A DNA stretch of 64,000 nt from Lacticaseibacillus thailandensis DSM 22698 = JCM 13996 (GCF_001312865.1 NZ_BBER01000001.1:372001-436000), one strand, 5' to 3'. Positions 19,947 through 30,005 are shown, counted from the first letter of the stretch. Translations and numbers: made by a program. Notes: a model not told the origin generated them from the sequence alone.

Positions 19947-20839
19947 GTGCTAATGGGTGGCTTTTACTAGGCATGATCGCAATTGTAATTGCGTGTGTGC
20001 TTGTGGTAGTTATTTTGATCTTTGAATTGTTGCGGGTGATCAACGAACTTGAGTATATCAACTCTCGGCAAACAAATGCGGAGCTAACCAGCGCCACTCG
20101 TTGGCCCGTCATTCGCCGTTTGGTTGCGGCTGTTAATCACTCACTTGTACAATCGCGTAATTTAAGGGCGCAACAGACCCAGCAAGAGGCACAGATACAT
20201 CAGCTCTTAACCAACCTCACGCATGACATTAAAACCCCATTAACGGTGGCCAGTGGGTATGTGCAGTTAATGCAGCGAGACGCGCCGGATAGTCAACGTT
20301 TGGTGCGTATCGCTCATAATCTGACCGCAGTTAATTACTATGTGCGGTACCTAATGGATTTCGACGTGGTTCAAGAGCAATCAAACAAGCTTGATCTGGC
20401 AGAAATCAATTTAACAACCTTAGTTCAAGAGCAGCTGTTTGATGTTTTCGACGATCTCAATGAAAAGCATCTACAGCTTAAACCGTCTTTAGGTACAAAT
20501 ATCAAGTTAATTAGTGATGCCTCGTTGATTACCCGCATATTGCAAAACCTGATTGGCAATTGGTTGAAATATGCGACTGAAAACGTGCGTGTCTCACTTC
20601 GGGAAAAAGATGCCACTCATATTGAGTTAACCTTAGCCAATCAGACCGCGGTGCCCGTCGAAAATATCGACCATCTCGTGGAACGGTTTTATACGAATGA
20701 TGTGGCACGTAGCGACAGTAAGGGGTTAGGTTTAAGCATCGTCGCAAATTTGATGACCCGGTTGAATGGAACTTTGGGGCTGTCCGTCGAAGATGGTTGG
20801 TTCACGGTCACCTTGGTATTTCGGAGAACTGATCACTAA
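19943..20839 (+). CDS. Sensor histidine kinase
   Basis: 298 aa from ATG 19943; a longer frame from 19919 lies inside the regulator gene. It has a single N-terminal membrane span (about 5-27) and almost no extracellular part. The HisKA H-box is LTHDIKTPLT and the HATPase N-box is ILQNLIGNWLKYA, with a G-x-G motif in SKGLGLSIV. A kinase with so little sensor domain next to an ABC exporter often takes its signal through the transporter (family knowledge); that is the likely logic here. Confidence 0.92.
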   Translation: MSANGWLLLGMIAIVIACVLVVVILIFELLRVINELEYINSRQTNAELTSATRWPVIRRLVAAVNHSLVQSRNLRAQQTQQEAQIHQLLTNLTHDIKTPLTVASGYVQLMQRDAPDSQRLVRIAHNLTAVNYYVRYLMDFDVVQEQSNKLDLAEINLTTLVQEQLFDVFDDLNEKHLQLKPSLGTNIKLISDASLITRILQNLIGNWLKYATENVRVSLREKDATHIELTLANQTAVPVENIDHLVERFYTNDVARSDSKGLGLSIVANLMTRLNGTLGLSVEDGWFTVTLVFRRTDH

Positions 20840-21653
20840 ACTAAGTAGTAGCAGGGTATTGGGGGTTTAGGGCCTATATTTTAAACAGAAAATAAAACCC
20901 GTATTATCCCGGGGGCAAAGAATAAGGCGCACAACTAGCGGTGAGCCTTATTCCTTGTCCCATTGGTGTTGCGGAGTTGGGTACGCGGCTAGAACTGCAC
21001 GGGCAGGGCTGCCGTCAAGTGGACATCATTCTGCCAAGTAGGGGTGCAACCTGATATGATTGCTTAAACACTGCCTGGGTATGAACGACGTGATGAAACG
21101 AGCATCACGTTATACTTTGGGTTGTGCTTCTGTCTTTATGAAAAAGCAGTCAATGATTTGCTTAGTTACCGTAATGAAAAATGCCCAATATTTGGCATCA
21201 TCAAACGCTAACTGCGCTTTGTGGACGCTCAAAAAGGTGAGCCGCGATGGGACTGCCTAACCAATAATAATTGGCAATGATGTACCGATCATGATCATCA
21301 CCGCGGTTCCAGAATCGCTTGACCGCAGCCGAACACGGGCGCGGATTGATAGGCAAGCTCCACTGATGGAGCGAGTGGTCCTCGAGATTGGCGCTTACTG
21401 GGCAAATCAGCAAACAATGCCATCCATGCGTAAGGCAATCTTGGCAAATATACTCATATTTGGCCCATGTTTTTGCCCACACACTGCGTTGATCGGTTCC
21501 AGGGCATTTACGTGAGTCTTGATTGGCCATGTGCCTTTGTTATGTAAACTGGCTATTATTCCGCATTTTCAGTTATCCGATATTGATTTCGAAGTGTGAG
21601 ATAATCAAGCTATTCAAGATATTAAGTGAAACGTGCAGTGGTGAGATGATGTA
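20840..21653. other. Gene-free decayed stretch after the sensor kinase
   Basis: About 810 bp. An imperfect hairpin at 20922-20955 (AATAAGGC pairing with GCCTTATT) may end the kinase transcript but lacks a T-run. Small frames on both strands (21060-21260 plus, 21201-21530 minus) have no ribosome-binding sites and no family I recognise. The stretch is probably eroded coding DNA. Confidence 0.5.
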
Positions 21654-22188
21654 ATGACAAAAGAACGCGTGACCGTATTTATTGATGCAGTGTTGGCAAT
21701 TGTGATGACGATTTTGGTGTTGGAGTTGAAGGCACCTGATCAAGTGACGATGGCAGGTTTTTTTGGGCGCTTCGGGACCAATTTGTGGCCTATTTCATTA
21801 GCTTCTTCTGGGTAGGCACTATGTGGGTTGGGTTGCATAACACTGGAATGCCGTGAAGACGATTCGGCGTTCGACGCCTTGGCTGGCCGTGATCTTGCTT
21901 TTTTTTCAGCTCACTTTTTCCATATGCGACCAAGATTGTCTCTGGTCACTTCATGAACTTTGAGGCGCAAGCACTGTATGGCATGGTCGTGATTGCCGTG
22001 ACCGTCAGCAACCTGTTTCTTTACCGGTCGGTGATTCGGACCGCACGGCGCAACCGTTGGCTGGTTTGGGACATCGTGATCAAATGCGTGGCACTTGGGT
22101 TGTCTGCCCTGTACCCACCCACGATCATGTTTGTCACGCTGATTGCCGGCGTTTTTTTTGGGCCATCATGAGCGTCAAGGAGATCTGA
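21654..22188 (+). pseudogene. TMEM175/DUF1211-like potassium channel gene, four frameshifts
   Basis: The first codons from ATG 21654 encode F-I-D-A-V-L-A-I-V-M-T-I, the selectivity-helix motif of the TMEM175 channel family (usual form F-S-D-A-V-F-A-I). The rest of the family sequence can be followed through three frames: T7 at 21758-21764 (one T short), about 21843 (one T short), T8 at 21899-21906 (probably one T extra) and T8 at 22152-22159 (one T short). The restored protein is about 178 aa with five to six spans. All breaks are of the same kind as those in essential genes, so it may be intact in reality. The ribosome-binding site is weak. Confidence 0.75.
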
Positions 22189-22199
22189 CGATACGAAAT

Positions 22200-22233
22200 A
22201 ATCGCCGGCAGGGACACAACCTTGCCGGCGATT
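22200..22233 (+). terminator. Terminator after the TMEM175-like gene
   Basis: Perfect 11-bp arms (22200-22210 with 22223-22233), a 12-nt loop and the tract ATTTTGTATTT. It may act on both strands. Confidence 0.75.
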
Positions 22234-22239
22234 TTGTAT

Positions 22240-22500
22240 TTAGTAGATCGGCCGGTTTTCTCCGGCAGTGTCAGGGCCGGCTATACCGATGCTGTTGTTG
22301 GCGGTGTCAGTGGGATCAGCGACGATTTTTAGCATGACGTTGGCGATGCTTTGGCGTGAGCCGGACACGCGACGTAAGGTTCGTCACGGCTGGTGACCAT
22401 GTAGTTCGCTTCTGGGTGGTCGCTGAACCACGGTAGGCGCAGTATCGTGTAGGTCAGGCCGGCAGCTGTTCGAACACTGATGGCGAATTGCTCAAAGCGT
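22240..22500 (-). pseudogene. C-terminal remnant of an NAD(P)H-binding SDR protein (YwnB/NmrA-like)
   Basis: On the minus strand two frames together read like the end of an atypical SDR. G-L-T-Y-T-I-L-R-L-P-W-F is followed by a V-T-S-R-D-E-P-Y-V segment, then after a frameshift near 22376 by S-I-A-N-V-M-L-K-I-V-A-D-P and a stop at 22240-22242. The N-terminal half with the nucleotide-binding glycines is missing. Confidence 0.6.
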
Positions 22501-22523
22501 CTGTGCCAAGGGCGTCAGGATCG

Positions 22524-22674
22524 TGTGCCTTTGCCCTTTATCTAGTACCACCAAGCTTGCCATTTCATCATCGGTCAAGGCGAAGTCGAAGATGCTTTGG
22601 TTAGAAGGGCCGGACGCTGAATGCACCGACTTGGGGGACACCACGACGACCAAAATAAGGCAGCCATTTTGAGC
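22524..22674 (-). pseudogene. C-terminal remnant of an aldo/keto reductase
   Basis: The minus strand encodes S-P-K-S-V-H, then I-F-D-F-A-L-T-D-D-E-M-A and L-D-K-G-Q-R. These are the NADP-phosphate-binding strand and the following helices of aldo/keto reductases. Only about 50 codons remain; the barrel is absent and the usual end is lost. It lies immediately upstream of the SDR remnant. Confidence 0.6.
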
Positions 22675-22702
22675 CGATACGATGGTTTGAACAAATCGCT
22701 AG

Positions 22703-22822
22703 CTATGTGAGATGCGCGACAACAGGCGGTAGCGGGATGAGGTCCTGAACCCAACGCACAAGCTCGTCTTCATTAATTTCGAAGTATTCGCCGACTTCTG
22801 GTACTGGAAGACGCACGGCCAT
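22703..22822 (-). other. 39-codon open frame, unknown
   Basis: ATG at 22820-22822 to TAG at 22703-22705 on the minus strand. The product would be acidic (V-G-E-Y-F-E-I-N-E-D-E). I recognise no family and there is no clear ribosome-binding site. It may be another fragment in this decayed zone. Confidence 0.25.
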
Positions 22823-22848
22823 TCAAAATTGCGCAGAAAATAAGGGGT

Positions 22849-23310
22849 TTGGATGTTAAAATAGAATCTGCTAATAAAGACTCAGTTTTGCCCTTTGTCT
22901 TACCCGGAAAGGGTAAAGCATGTATTTTGAAGAAGAAAAAAAGTAAGAACGGTAAGTCAATTTATTACGCAGTGGATCGTTATGTTGATTCGCTGACTGG
23001 TAAAGCAAAACAAGAATTCGTCAAGTTTTCTTCTCACCTCGCACGGTTGCCGTGAGATTCTGACACGAATCAACCAGTCGCTGACGAAGCACTGTCAAAA
23101 ATGGTATGGCTTTGCATGGACGAAGAACGCGGTTCCTCATGGTTTACATCACATGCATATTGCGGTGCTGCGCGACGATCCGACAACTTCACTTAAGGAA
23201 GTGCAAAAAGCGAGTCCGGCATGTGTGGACCGCAACCGCAGATGGTTGTACCCATACCCTTGACGGCAATCAAGGCAAGTCGGTTGAGACCAGCACGCGG
23301 TTCATTAAAA
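22849..23310 (+). pseudogene. Remnant of a phage/ICE-type tyrosine integrase
   Basis: 22849-23055 encodes a Lys-rich segment (KKKKSKNGKSIYYAVDRY) like the arm-binding N-terminal domain of integrases. 23060-23310 encodes the end of the catalytic domain (H-G-L-H-H-M-H, then S-L-K-E-V-Q-K). The usual H-x-L-R-H-x-H signature has its catalytic Arg replaced by His (CAT). The central part of the protein is deleted and several frames are needed, so it is dead. Confidence 0.65.
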
Positions 23311-23393
23311 AAAATTGGGTGATTTTGAACGGTAGTGTTTGGTAATTTAGCCACGCTGTCCACGTTTTGCCCACGTTAACGAAAAATGATCAC

Positions 23394-23414
23394 CCGAGGG
23401 TCTCAAACCCTTGG
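23394..23414 (+). other. Hairpin in front of rbgA, possible old attachment site
   Basis: An 8-bp stem (23394-23401 with 23407-23414, one G-U) ends 6 bp before AAAGGAG of rbgA. It lies between the end of the integrase remnant and the next gene, where attL/attR cores are usually found. Without the other copy of the repeat this is only a suggestion. Confidence 0.25.
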
Positions 23415-23434
23415 TACTAAAGGAGTTACAAACT

Positions 23435-24292
23435 ATGACAAACATTAATTGGTTCCCCGGCCACATGCAAAAGGCTCGGCGTGAAGTCGCGGAACGCATC
23501 AAGCAAGTGGACATTGTTTTCGAGGTGGTTGACGCCCGGGTACCCGAGAGTTCCCGCAACCCGATGCTATTGTCCATGTTGAACCAAAAACCACGCATCG
23601 CCATTTTGAACAAGGCGGATCTGGCTGATCCAAACCGCACCAAGCAGTGGTTGGCGGCCTACCAAGCGGCTGGTCAGTCGGCGTTAGCCATCGACGCGCA
23701 GCACGCCAACCGACTGCAGCAAGTGGCGCAATTAGCAACGCAACAGTTAGCGGATAAAATTGCGCGGAAAAAGGCGCGGGGGATTAAGAACCCGCACATT
23801 CGGGCAATGTGCATCGGCATCCCCAACGTGGGTAAATCGACCATCTTGAACCGCCTGGTCCACAAAAACATTGCGGTGACCGGCAACCGTCCGGGGGTCA
23901 CGAAAAACCAGCAGTGGTTGAAGGCCGGCGATAACCTGGATTTGTTGGACACCCCCGGCATTTTGTGGCCGAAGTTTGAAAACCAGCAGGTCGGGTTGCG
24001 TCTGGCGCTCAGCGGTGCGATCGCGGATACGGTGTTTAACGATGATGACGTGGCACTGTGGGGCCTGGAGTACTTTATGCGTGAATATCCGGCGCGGTTG
24101 CGTAAGGCGTACGGGCTCAATGATGCTGATCTGGCCTTAGCGCCCAACGACTTGATGGTGCACCTGAGTGATAAACTCGGCTTTGGTGAGGAGTACGACC
24201 GCATGGCCACGCGGTTCATCAACGATGTACGCAAAGGTGAACTGGGCCGTTACACACTCGAAGTACCGGAGGCGGACCATGCCGACGCTTAG
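23435..24292 (+). CDS. rbgA: Ribosome biogenesis GTPase RbgA (YlqF)
   Basis: 285 aa from ATG 23435 (AAAGGAG upstream). The GTPase is circularly permuted: NKADL (G4, about 61-65) comes before the P-loop GIPNVGKST (about 129-137) and the D-T-P-G motif. The N-terminal [12 protein letters not shown] is a family signature. RbgA promotes late 50S assembly. Its last 14 nt overlap rnhB, the usual arrangement. Frame intact. Confidence 0.96.
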   Translation: MTNINWFPGHMQKARREVAERIKQVDIVFEVVDARVPESSRNPMLLSMLNQKPRIAILNKADLADPNRTKQWLAAYQAAGQSALAIDAQHANRLQQVAQLATQQLADKIARKKARGIKNPHIRAMCIGIPNVGKSTILNRLVHKNIAVTGNRPGVTKNQQWLKAGDNLDLLDTPGILWPKFENQQVGLRLALSGAIADTVFNDDDVALWGLEYFMREYPARLRKAYGLNDADLALAPNDLMVHLSDKLGFGEEYDRMATRFINDVRKGELGRYTLEVPEADHADA

Positions 24293-25043
24293 TGATTACC
24301 GGCAATTATTGGCTACGGGCAACGTGGCCCCCGAAGTGTTAACGGCATTGGCGGCTGACCCGCACAAAGGGGCACAGCAACTCCTACGCCAGTATCAGCG
24401 GCGTCAAGACCGGCAGGAGGCGGCCCGGGCCAACTTTGAGGAACGGTTACAGTTTGAACGGTCATTATGGCCCCAGTACCCGCGAATCGCTGGTATCGAC
24501 GAAGTGGGACGCGGTCCGCTAGCCGGGCCCGTTGTTACAGCGGCGGTCATCATTGATGACCGTTTTAACGTGCCCGTCAACGATAGTAAGCAACTCACGG
24601 CACACCGGCGGAGCGAGTTGTACGCCCAAATTTTGACGCAAGCCGTGGCGGTTAGCTTAGGGGTGGAAGACGCCCCGACCATTGACCGCGAGAACATTTA
24701 TCACGCCACGGAGCTGGGGATGGCGGCCGCCGTCAACGGTTTACGGGTGCGGCCCGACTACCTGCTAGTCGACGCAATGACGGTGCCGGTGAACATTCCG
24801 CAGACGAAGTTGATCAAAGGGGATGCGCGCAGCATTAGTATCGGTGCGGCCAGCATTGTGGCCAAAGTGGCGCGTGATTGCCTCATGATGACTTATGACC
24901 GAGTTTATCCTGGGTATGATTTGGCGGACAACATGGGTTACGGGACCGCTAAGCACCTAGCCGGGTTACGCAAGTTGGGCGTGACGCCGATTCATCGACG
25001 CTCATTTAGCCCGGTGCGCGCGGCATTGCGAGGTATGTGCTAA
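24279..25043 (+). CDS. rnhB: Ribonuclease HII
   Basis: 254 aa from ATG 24279, preceded by CCGGAGGC inside rbgA. The signature [14 protein letters not shown] carries the Asp-Glu pair of the active site; the third and fourth acidic residues are in the DYLLVDAM stretch and the following helix. It removes RNA from RNA-DNA hybrids and single ribonucleotides from DNA. An N-terminal helical extension of about 70 aa is normal for Bacillota RNase HII. Frame intact. Confidence 0.95.
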   Translation: MPTLSDYRQLLATGNVAPEVLTALAADPHKGAQQLLRQYQRRQDRQEAARANFEERLQFERSLWPQYPRIAGIDEVGRGPLAGPVVTAAVIIDDRFNVPVNDSKQLTAHRRSELYAQILTQAVAVSLGVEDAPTIDRENIYHATELGMAAAVNGLRVRPDYLLVDAMTVPVNIPQTKLIKGDARSISIGAASIVAKVARDCLMMTYDRVYPGYDLADNMGYGTAKHLAGLRKLGVTPIHRRSFSPVRAALRGMC

Positions 25044-25148
25044 CCGGGATGAGCGGGTGAGCGGCATGAAATTGCCTATCCCTTATTAGTAGTAGACAAA
25101 TGGTCCGTTTGCGCGAAATCTCCCTGTAGAAACAGTGGAGGTACGCAG

Positions 25149-25999
25149 ATGGACTTACGGGAGTTCCTATTACTGACCCACGTGGCGACGGGGGCTAGTC
25201 CCACGGTGGCGCGGAACGTCATGCAAGCGTTGGCGGCGGGAGCACCGCCGGTCGAGGCGACCCTGGTGGCAGCTGCCCCGGACCGGTCCCGCGCGCGGCT
25301 GACTGCTTGGCTAGCAGTCCCGGCGCACCGTGAATGGTGGCACCATTTGTGTGGGCAACCGTACTTAACGGTGACCGATAATATGTATCCGGAGCGGTTG
25401 CGCATGATTGAGCAACGCCCTTGGTGTTGTTTTACGCGGGTCACCCGGAGTTACTGCGGCTAGCGTGTTTGGGCATCGTGGGCGCCCGCTCTGGCGGCGA
25501 GTATTCGCAGCAAGCGCTCGCCTACATGTTGCCGGAATTGCCCCGGAACGTGGCGGTGGTCAGCGGTTTAGCCAAAGGTGCAGATGGCATTGCGCACCAG
25601 GCGGCGCTGACGACAGGATTACCACCCATTGGTGTCATTGCGACCGGCCTGGACCAGTTTTATCCACCGCGGCACCGGCAGTTGCAACAACGCGTCGCCC
25701 AGCACGGATTATTAGTATCTGAATATCCACCAGGCACGGGTTCGCTACCGTACCGTTTTGTGGCGCGTAACCGCATCATTGCGGGTTTAAGTCACGCGCT
25801 GTTAGTCACGGAGGCTCGCCACAAGAGCGGCAGTTTGATCACGGCCACCATGGCTTTGGAAGCCGGCCGGACGGTTTGTGTCCTCCCTAACCGCATCGAC
25901 GCGCCGCTGGGGGTGGGCCCCAACGAGTTGATCCAACAAGGGGCAACGTTGGTGCGTCAGGCGGCGGATATTGTGGCGGAATTACAATATTTTGCGTAA
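25149..25999 (+). CDS. dprA: DNA processing protein DprA (one missing base)
   Basis: 283 aa after correction. DprA loads RecA on incoming single strands during transformation. The Rossmann-like DprA core shows GARSGGEYSQQ, SGLAKGADGIAHQ, ATGLDQFYPPRH and SEYPPGT, then RNRIIAGLS and EARHKSGSLITA. The frame breaks in the C-run at 25418-25420, where four C are expected. GTGGAGGT precedes ATG 25149. The dprA-topA order is standard in Bacillota. A sound dprA is compatible with, but does not show, competence. Confidence 0.93.
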
Positions 26000-26003
26000 A
26001 AGT

Positions 26004-26033
26004 TTGACAGGGCCCCGCGTAATGGCCTAAGAT
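26004..26033 (+). promoter_or_regulatory. Candidate promoter of topA
   Basis: TTGACA (26004-26009), an 18-bp spacer and TAAGAT (26028-26033), about 60 bp ahead of topA. Confidence 0.6.
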
Positions 26034-26092
26034 TGGCTTGATTTTGTGTGTCGCAGATGACGACGCACCGTACTATTGAAAGGAGGACGTTT

Positions 26093-28174
26093 ATGTCCGC
26101 CAAGAATCTCGTCATCGTGGAATCACCCGCGAAGGCCAAGACAATTGAAAAGTACCTAGGTCGAAATTACAAGGTGATTGCGAGCCTGGGCCATGTGCGT
26201 GATTTACCTAAGAGTCAGATGGGGGTCGACATTGAGCATGATTATGCCCCTAAATACATTTCCATCCGTGGTAAGGGCGACGTCATCAAAAGTTTGAAGC
26301 GCGAGGCCAAGAAGGTCGACCACGTGTACCTGGCAGCCGACCCGGACCGTGAAGGGGAAGCTATTGCCTGGCACGTGAGCTACCTGTTGGGCTTGGACCC
26401 CCACGATAAGAACCGCGTGGTGTTCAACGAAATTACCAAGGACGCAGTGAAAAACTCGTTCAAGGAACCACGCAGCATTGACGAAAAACTCGTTGAGGCC
26501 CAACAGTCCCGGCGAATTTTGGATCGCCTGGTGGGTTACTCCATCAGCCCGTTACTGTGGAAAAAGGTCAAGAAGGGCCTGTCGGCTGGACGGGTGCAAT
26601 CCGTTGCGTTGAAGCTCATTATTGACCGTGAACAAGAAATCAATGACTTTAAGCCAGAAGAATACTGGACGATCGATGCCGAGTTCAAAAAGGGGCGGGG
26701 CAAAGCCTTCCCGGCCACCTTTTACGGTTTGGACGGCAAGAAAACCAAGCTACCAGACAACGATGCGGTTCAGCACGTGCTTAGCCGCGTGGATAAGAGC
26801 AAGCCGTTTGACGTCACCAGCGTAGTGAAAAAAAGAACGCAAACGGTTCCCCGCACCACCATTTACTACTAGTTCCCTACAGCAGGAAGCTAACCGGAAG
26901 CTAAACTTTCGGACGCGGAAGACCATGATGTTGGCCCAACAGCTGTATGAAGGGATCAACCTTGGTGGCCGGGCCGGGACGGTCGGGCTGATCACCTACA
27001 TGCGTACTGATAGTACGCGTGTTTCTAGTGTGGCCAAAGCGGAAACCAGTAAGTTTATCCACGAAGAATATGGTGAGCTTACGCCGCCACCAAGATCCGT
27101 CAGGGTAAGCTTCAGGAAGGAGCGCAGGACGCCCACGAAGCCATTCGGCCTAGTTCGACGTACCGTACGCCCAAGAGTTTGGCCAAGGTGCTCACCAAGG
27201 ACCAAATGCGGTTGTACCAGTTGATCTGGTCTCGTTTTGTGGCCAGTGAAATGACGCCCGCCGTGGTAGACACAGTGTCGGTCAAACTGCACCAAGGTGG
27301 TGCCGAGTTCCGTGCCAACGGTAGTCACACGAAGTTCCAGGGTTTCACAACTTTGTATGTGTCCTCTCGGGATTCCGACCAGAAGGACCGTGAGTTGCCC
27401 GAACTAGCGGAAGGTGACCAGGTGAAGTTAACCAAGACCGATCCGGCCCAGCACTTCACACAACCACCAGCCCGGTATTCCGAAGCCAACTTAGTTAAGG
27501 CGCTGGAAGAAAATGGCGTTGGCCGGCCGTCGACGTACGCGCCGACGATTGAAACCATTCAGAAGCGGTACTACGTGAAGTTGACCGCGCGGCGCTTTGA
27601 ACCCACTGAGCTGGGTGAAATCGTCAACTCACTCATCGTGGAATTCTTCCCGGACATCGTGGACATTAAGTTTACGGCCAACGTTGAAGGTGAGCTGGAT
27701 GCCATCGAAACGGGTGACGCTAACTGGGTCAAGGTCATCGACCAGTTCTACAAGCCATTTGCCAAAGAAGTCGCCCACGCCGAAGAGGGAATTGAAAAGA
27801 TTCAGCTCAAGGATGAACCGGCCGGCTTTAATTGTGACATCTGTGGCGCCCCGATGGTCATCAAGATGGGCCGTTACGGAAAGTTTTACGCTTGTTCCCG
27901 GTTCCCTGATTGTCGCAACACGAAGGCCATCGTCAAGGAAATTGGCGTGGTGTGCCCAAAGTGTGGCCAGGGACAGGTTGTTGAACGTAAGAGCAAGCGA
28001 AACCGGACATTCTATGGCTGTTCACGCTATCCCGACTGTGACTTTGTGTCCTGGGATAAGCCGGTTGGGCGTAACTGCCCCAAGGATGGTCATTTCTTGG
28101 TTGAAAAACGCAGCCGCGGCGGTGTGCAGGTCGTTTGCCCCACCGGTGACTACGAAGAAGCAGTGCAAAAGTAA
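26093..28174 (+). CDS. topA: DNA topoisomerase I (two compensating indels)
   Basis: 693 aa after correction. It relaxes negative supercoils by a type IA mechanism. The TOPRIM domain starts with [17 protein letters not shown] and has [12 protein letters not shown]. The active-site Tyr is in [11 protein letters not shown]. Two C-terminal zinc ribbons (CDICGAP..CSRFPDC and [14 protein letters not shown]) and a degenerate third follow. The A7 at 26828-26834 has one A too many (Lys-Lys-Glu expected) and one G is missing near 27076; the second restores the original frame. AAGGAGG precedes ATG 26093. TopA is essential in most bacteria, so these are taken as sequencing errors. Confidence 0.94.
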
Positions 28175-28183
28175 AGACTACGT

Positions 28184-28215
28184 AACCCTGGCTAACCCAC
28201 GTTAGCCGGGGTTTT
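28184..28215 (+). terminator. Intrinsic terminator of topA
   Basis: A stem of 12-13 bp with one mismatch, loop CCAC, then TTTTGTGTTT. The remaining 262 bp to xerC hold no gene; trmFO, often found here in lactobacilli, is absent. Confidence 0.8.
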
Positions 28216-28477
28216 GTGTTTGCGCACGGTGACGTTGATAACGCTTATGCGTCAGTGAGTGGTTAGTGTGCCGCACTGCCGCGACTTGCAGGACTATTTT
28301 GGTGGGCAATTAATCAATTTTTTTACCACAATGCCCCGTTGGAATTTATCCGGTACTAGTTGCATTGACGGCGTAAATATTTAGCGGGTTGCTTGACTTA
28401 GGGATGGCGGCATTGGCACATTTACGTAAGCGCATTCGTACGTTCTGTGATACGATAATTGAGACAGAGGTGAGCAA

Positions 28478-29374
28478 ATGGAACCATTGGATGAGTTTAT
28501 TAATTATCTCAACGTTGAGCGCCACTACTCGCCCGCCACGCAGCGCGCGTATCGTAACGATATTACCGCGTTTCGGCAGTTTTGTGAGGACAGTGGCGGC
28601 TTTGATGGGTACGACCAGGTCGATAACGTGACCGTGGCCGCCTTCATGACCGATATGAACGATCACCATTATAGTCGAGCCACTACGGCGCGGAAGCTGA
28701 GTAGTTTGCGCAGCTTTTACCGCTACCTGATGCGCGTCGGCCAGGCTGATCACGATCCCTTTGCCATGGTCGAGACTAAAAAGGAGCATCGGCGGCTGCC
28801 GCAGTTCTTCTACGAGCCCGAAATTGCGCAGCTGTTCAAAGCCGTTGAGGGCGACGACCCCGCCGATATCCGCGACCGGGCGTTGCTCGAAGTGCTGTAC
28901 GACACCGGTATGCGGGTCAGCGAGGTGGCTAACCTCACCGTGGAACAGGTAGACCTGCAAATGCACGCCATCCTGGTCCACGGGAAAGGCAACAAGGACC
29001 GTTACGTGCTGTTTGGTGACCAGGCGGCTACCGCCATCAAGTGTTACGTCGACACCGTACGGGCTGACCTGATGGCCGTCAGCGGCTTGTGGACGAACCG
29101 GATGTTCCTCAATCAGCATGGTCGGCCGATCACCCCTCGCGGTATCGAGTACGTGTTGGACCGCGTGGTGGAGCGTACGAGCCTGACGACTAAGATCCAT
29201 CCCCACATGCTGCGTCACAGCTTTGCCACGCACATGTTGAACCACGGCGCGGATCTGCGGACCGTGCAGGAACTTCTGGGACATAGTAGTTTGTCGACGA
29301 CGCAGATCTACACCCACGTGACGACCGCGCACCTGGTGAAGGATTACCAAAAGTACTTTCCGGAACATCAATAA
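28478..29374 (+). CDS. xerC: Tyrosine recombinase XerC
   Basis: 298 aa. It resolves chromosome dimers at dif together with a partner recombinase. The N-terminal SAM-like core-binding domain is followed by the catalytic domain: Arg in TGMRVSEV, Lys in HGKGNKDR, HxLRH in HMLRHSFATH, His in LLGHSS and the nucleophilic Tyr in TQIYTHV. CAGAGGTGAG precedes ATG 28478. It heads the xerC-hslV-hslU block typical of Bacillota. Frame intact. Confidence 0.95.
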   Translation: MEPLDEFINYLNVERHYSPATQRAYRNDITAFRQFCEDSGGFDGYDQVDNVTVAAFMTDMNDHHYSRATTARKLSSLRSFYRYLMRVGQADHDPFAMVETKKEHRRLPQFFYEPEIAQLFKAVEGDDPADIRDRALLEVLYDTGMRVSEVANLTVEQVDLQMHAILVHGKGNKDRYVLFGDQAATAIKCYVDTVRADLMAVSGLWTNRMFLNQHGRPITPRGIEYVLDRVVERTSLTTKIHPHMLRHSFATHMLNHGADLRTVQELLGHSSLSTTQIYTHVTTAHLVKDYQKYFPEHQ

Positions 29375-29474
29375 GGCAGATTCAGACTTTAGTATGATGA
29401 TATGACAGCGTGTCACCGTTATGATGAACACACCATCGATAATGGGTGAGCACGAACAACAAGGAGATTAAGTA

Positions 29475-29995
29475 ATGACAACAATTGTAGCAGTACGTCG
29501 GAACGGCCACACCGCGATTGCTGGTGACGGCCAGGTCACTGGTGGCGAAAAGGTCATCATGAAGGGCACCGCCGAAAAGATTCGGCCCATTTACGGTGGC
29601 AAGGTCGTGGTCGGTTTTGCCGGGGGCGTGGCGGATGCCGTGACGCTTCAGGATTGGTTTGAAAAGAAACTCGAGTTGTTCCAGGGTAACCTACAGCGTT
29701 CGGCGGTTGCTTGGCGCAGGATTGGCGCAAGGATTCGACCATGCAAAAATTGCAGGCAATGCTGATTGCCATGGACGGGAAGGACTTGTTGCTGGTTTCC
29801 GGCAATGGCGAGGTGATTGCGCCTGATGAGGACGTCCTTGCTATCGGTAGTGGCGGCAACTTTGCCCAAGCCGCGGCGGTCGCGCTGATTCGGCACACGG
29901 AGATGGACGCCAGCGCGATTGCCAAAGAAGCCGTGGGTATTGCTAGCGGCATCGATATCTTTACTAACGAACACATTAAAGTGAGTGAATTATAG
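29475..29995 (+). CDS. hslV: ATP-dependent protease subunit HslV/ClpQ (one missing base)
   Basis: 173 aa after correction. HslV is the proteasome-like peptidase of the HslUV complex. The mature N-terminal Thr follows the initiator Met (M-T-T-I-V-A-V-R), so this form resembles E. coli HslV rather than the Ser-type ClpQ of B. subtilis. Lys and Asp residues of the active site lie in GDGQVT and IMKGTAEK. One T is missing at about 29711 (Val-Ala-Leu-Ala expected). AAGGAG precedes ATG 29475. Confidence 0.93.
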
Positions 29996-30005
29996 GAGGG
30001 TGACC

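Noticed and set aside
21201-21530. 109-codon minus-strand frame with several Cys residues
   Set aside because: The Cys spacing does not form a clear zinc ribbon, no start signal is present, and it lies in a decayed stretch.
28346-29431. 361-codon minus-strand frame opposite xerC
   Set aside because: Antisense shadow. xerC on the plus strand has all catalytic residues and a proper start.
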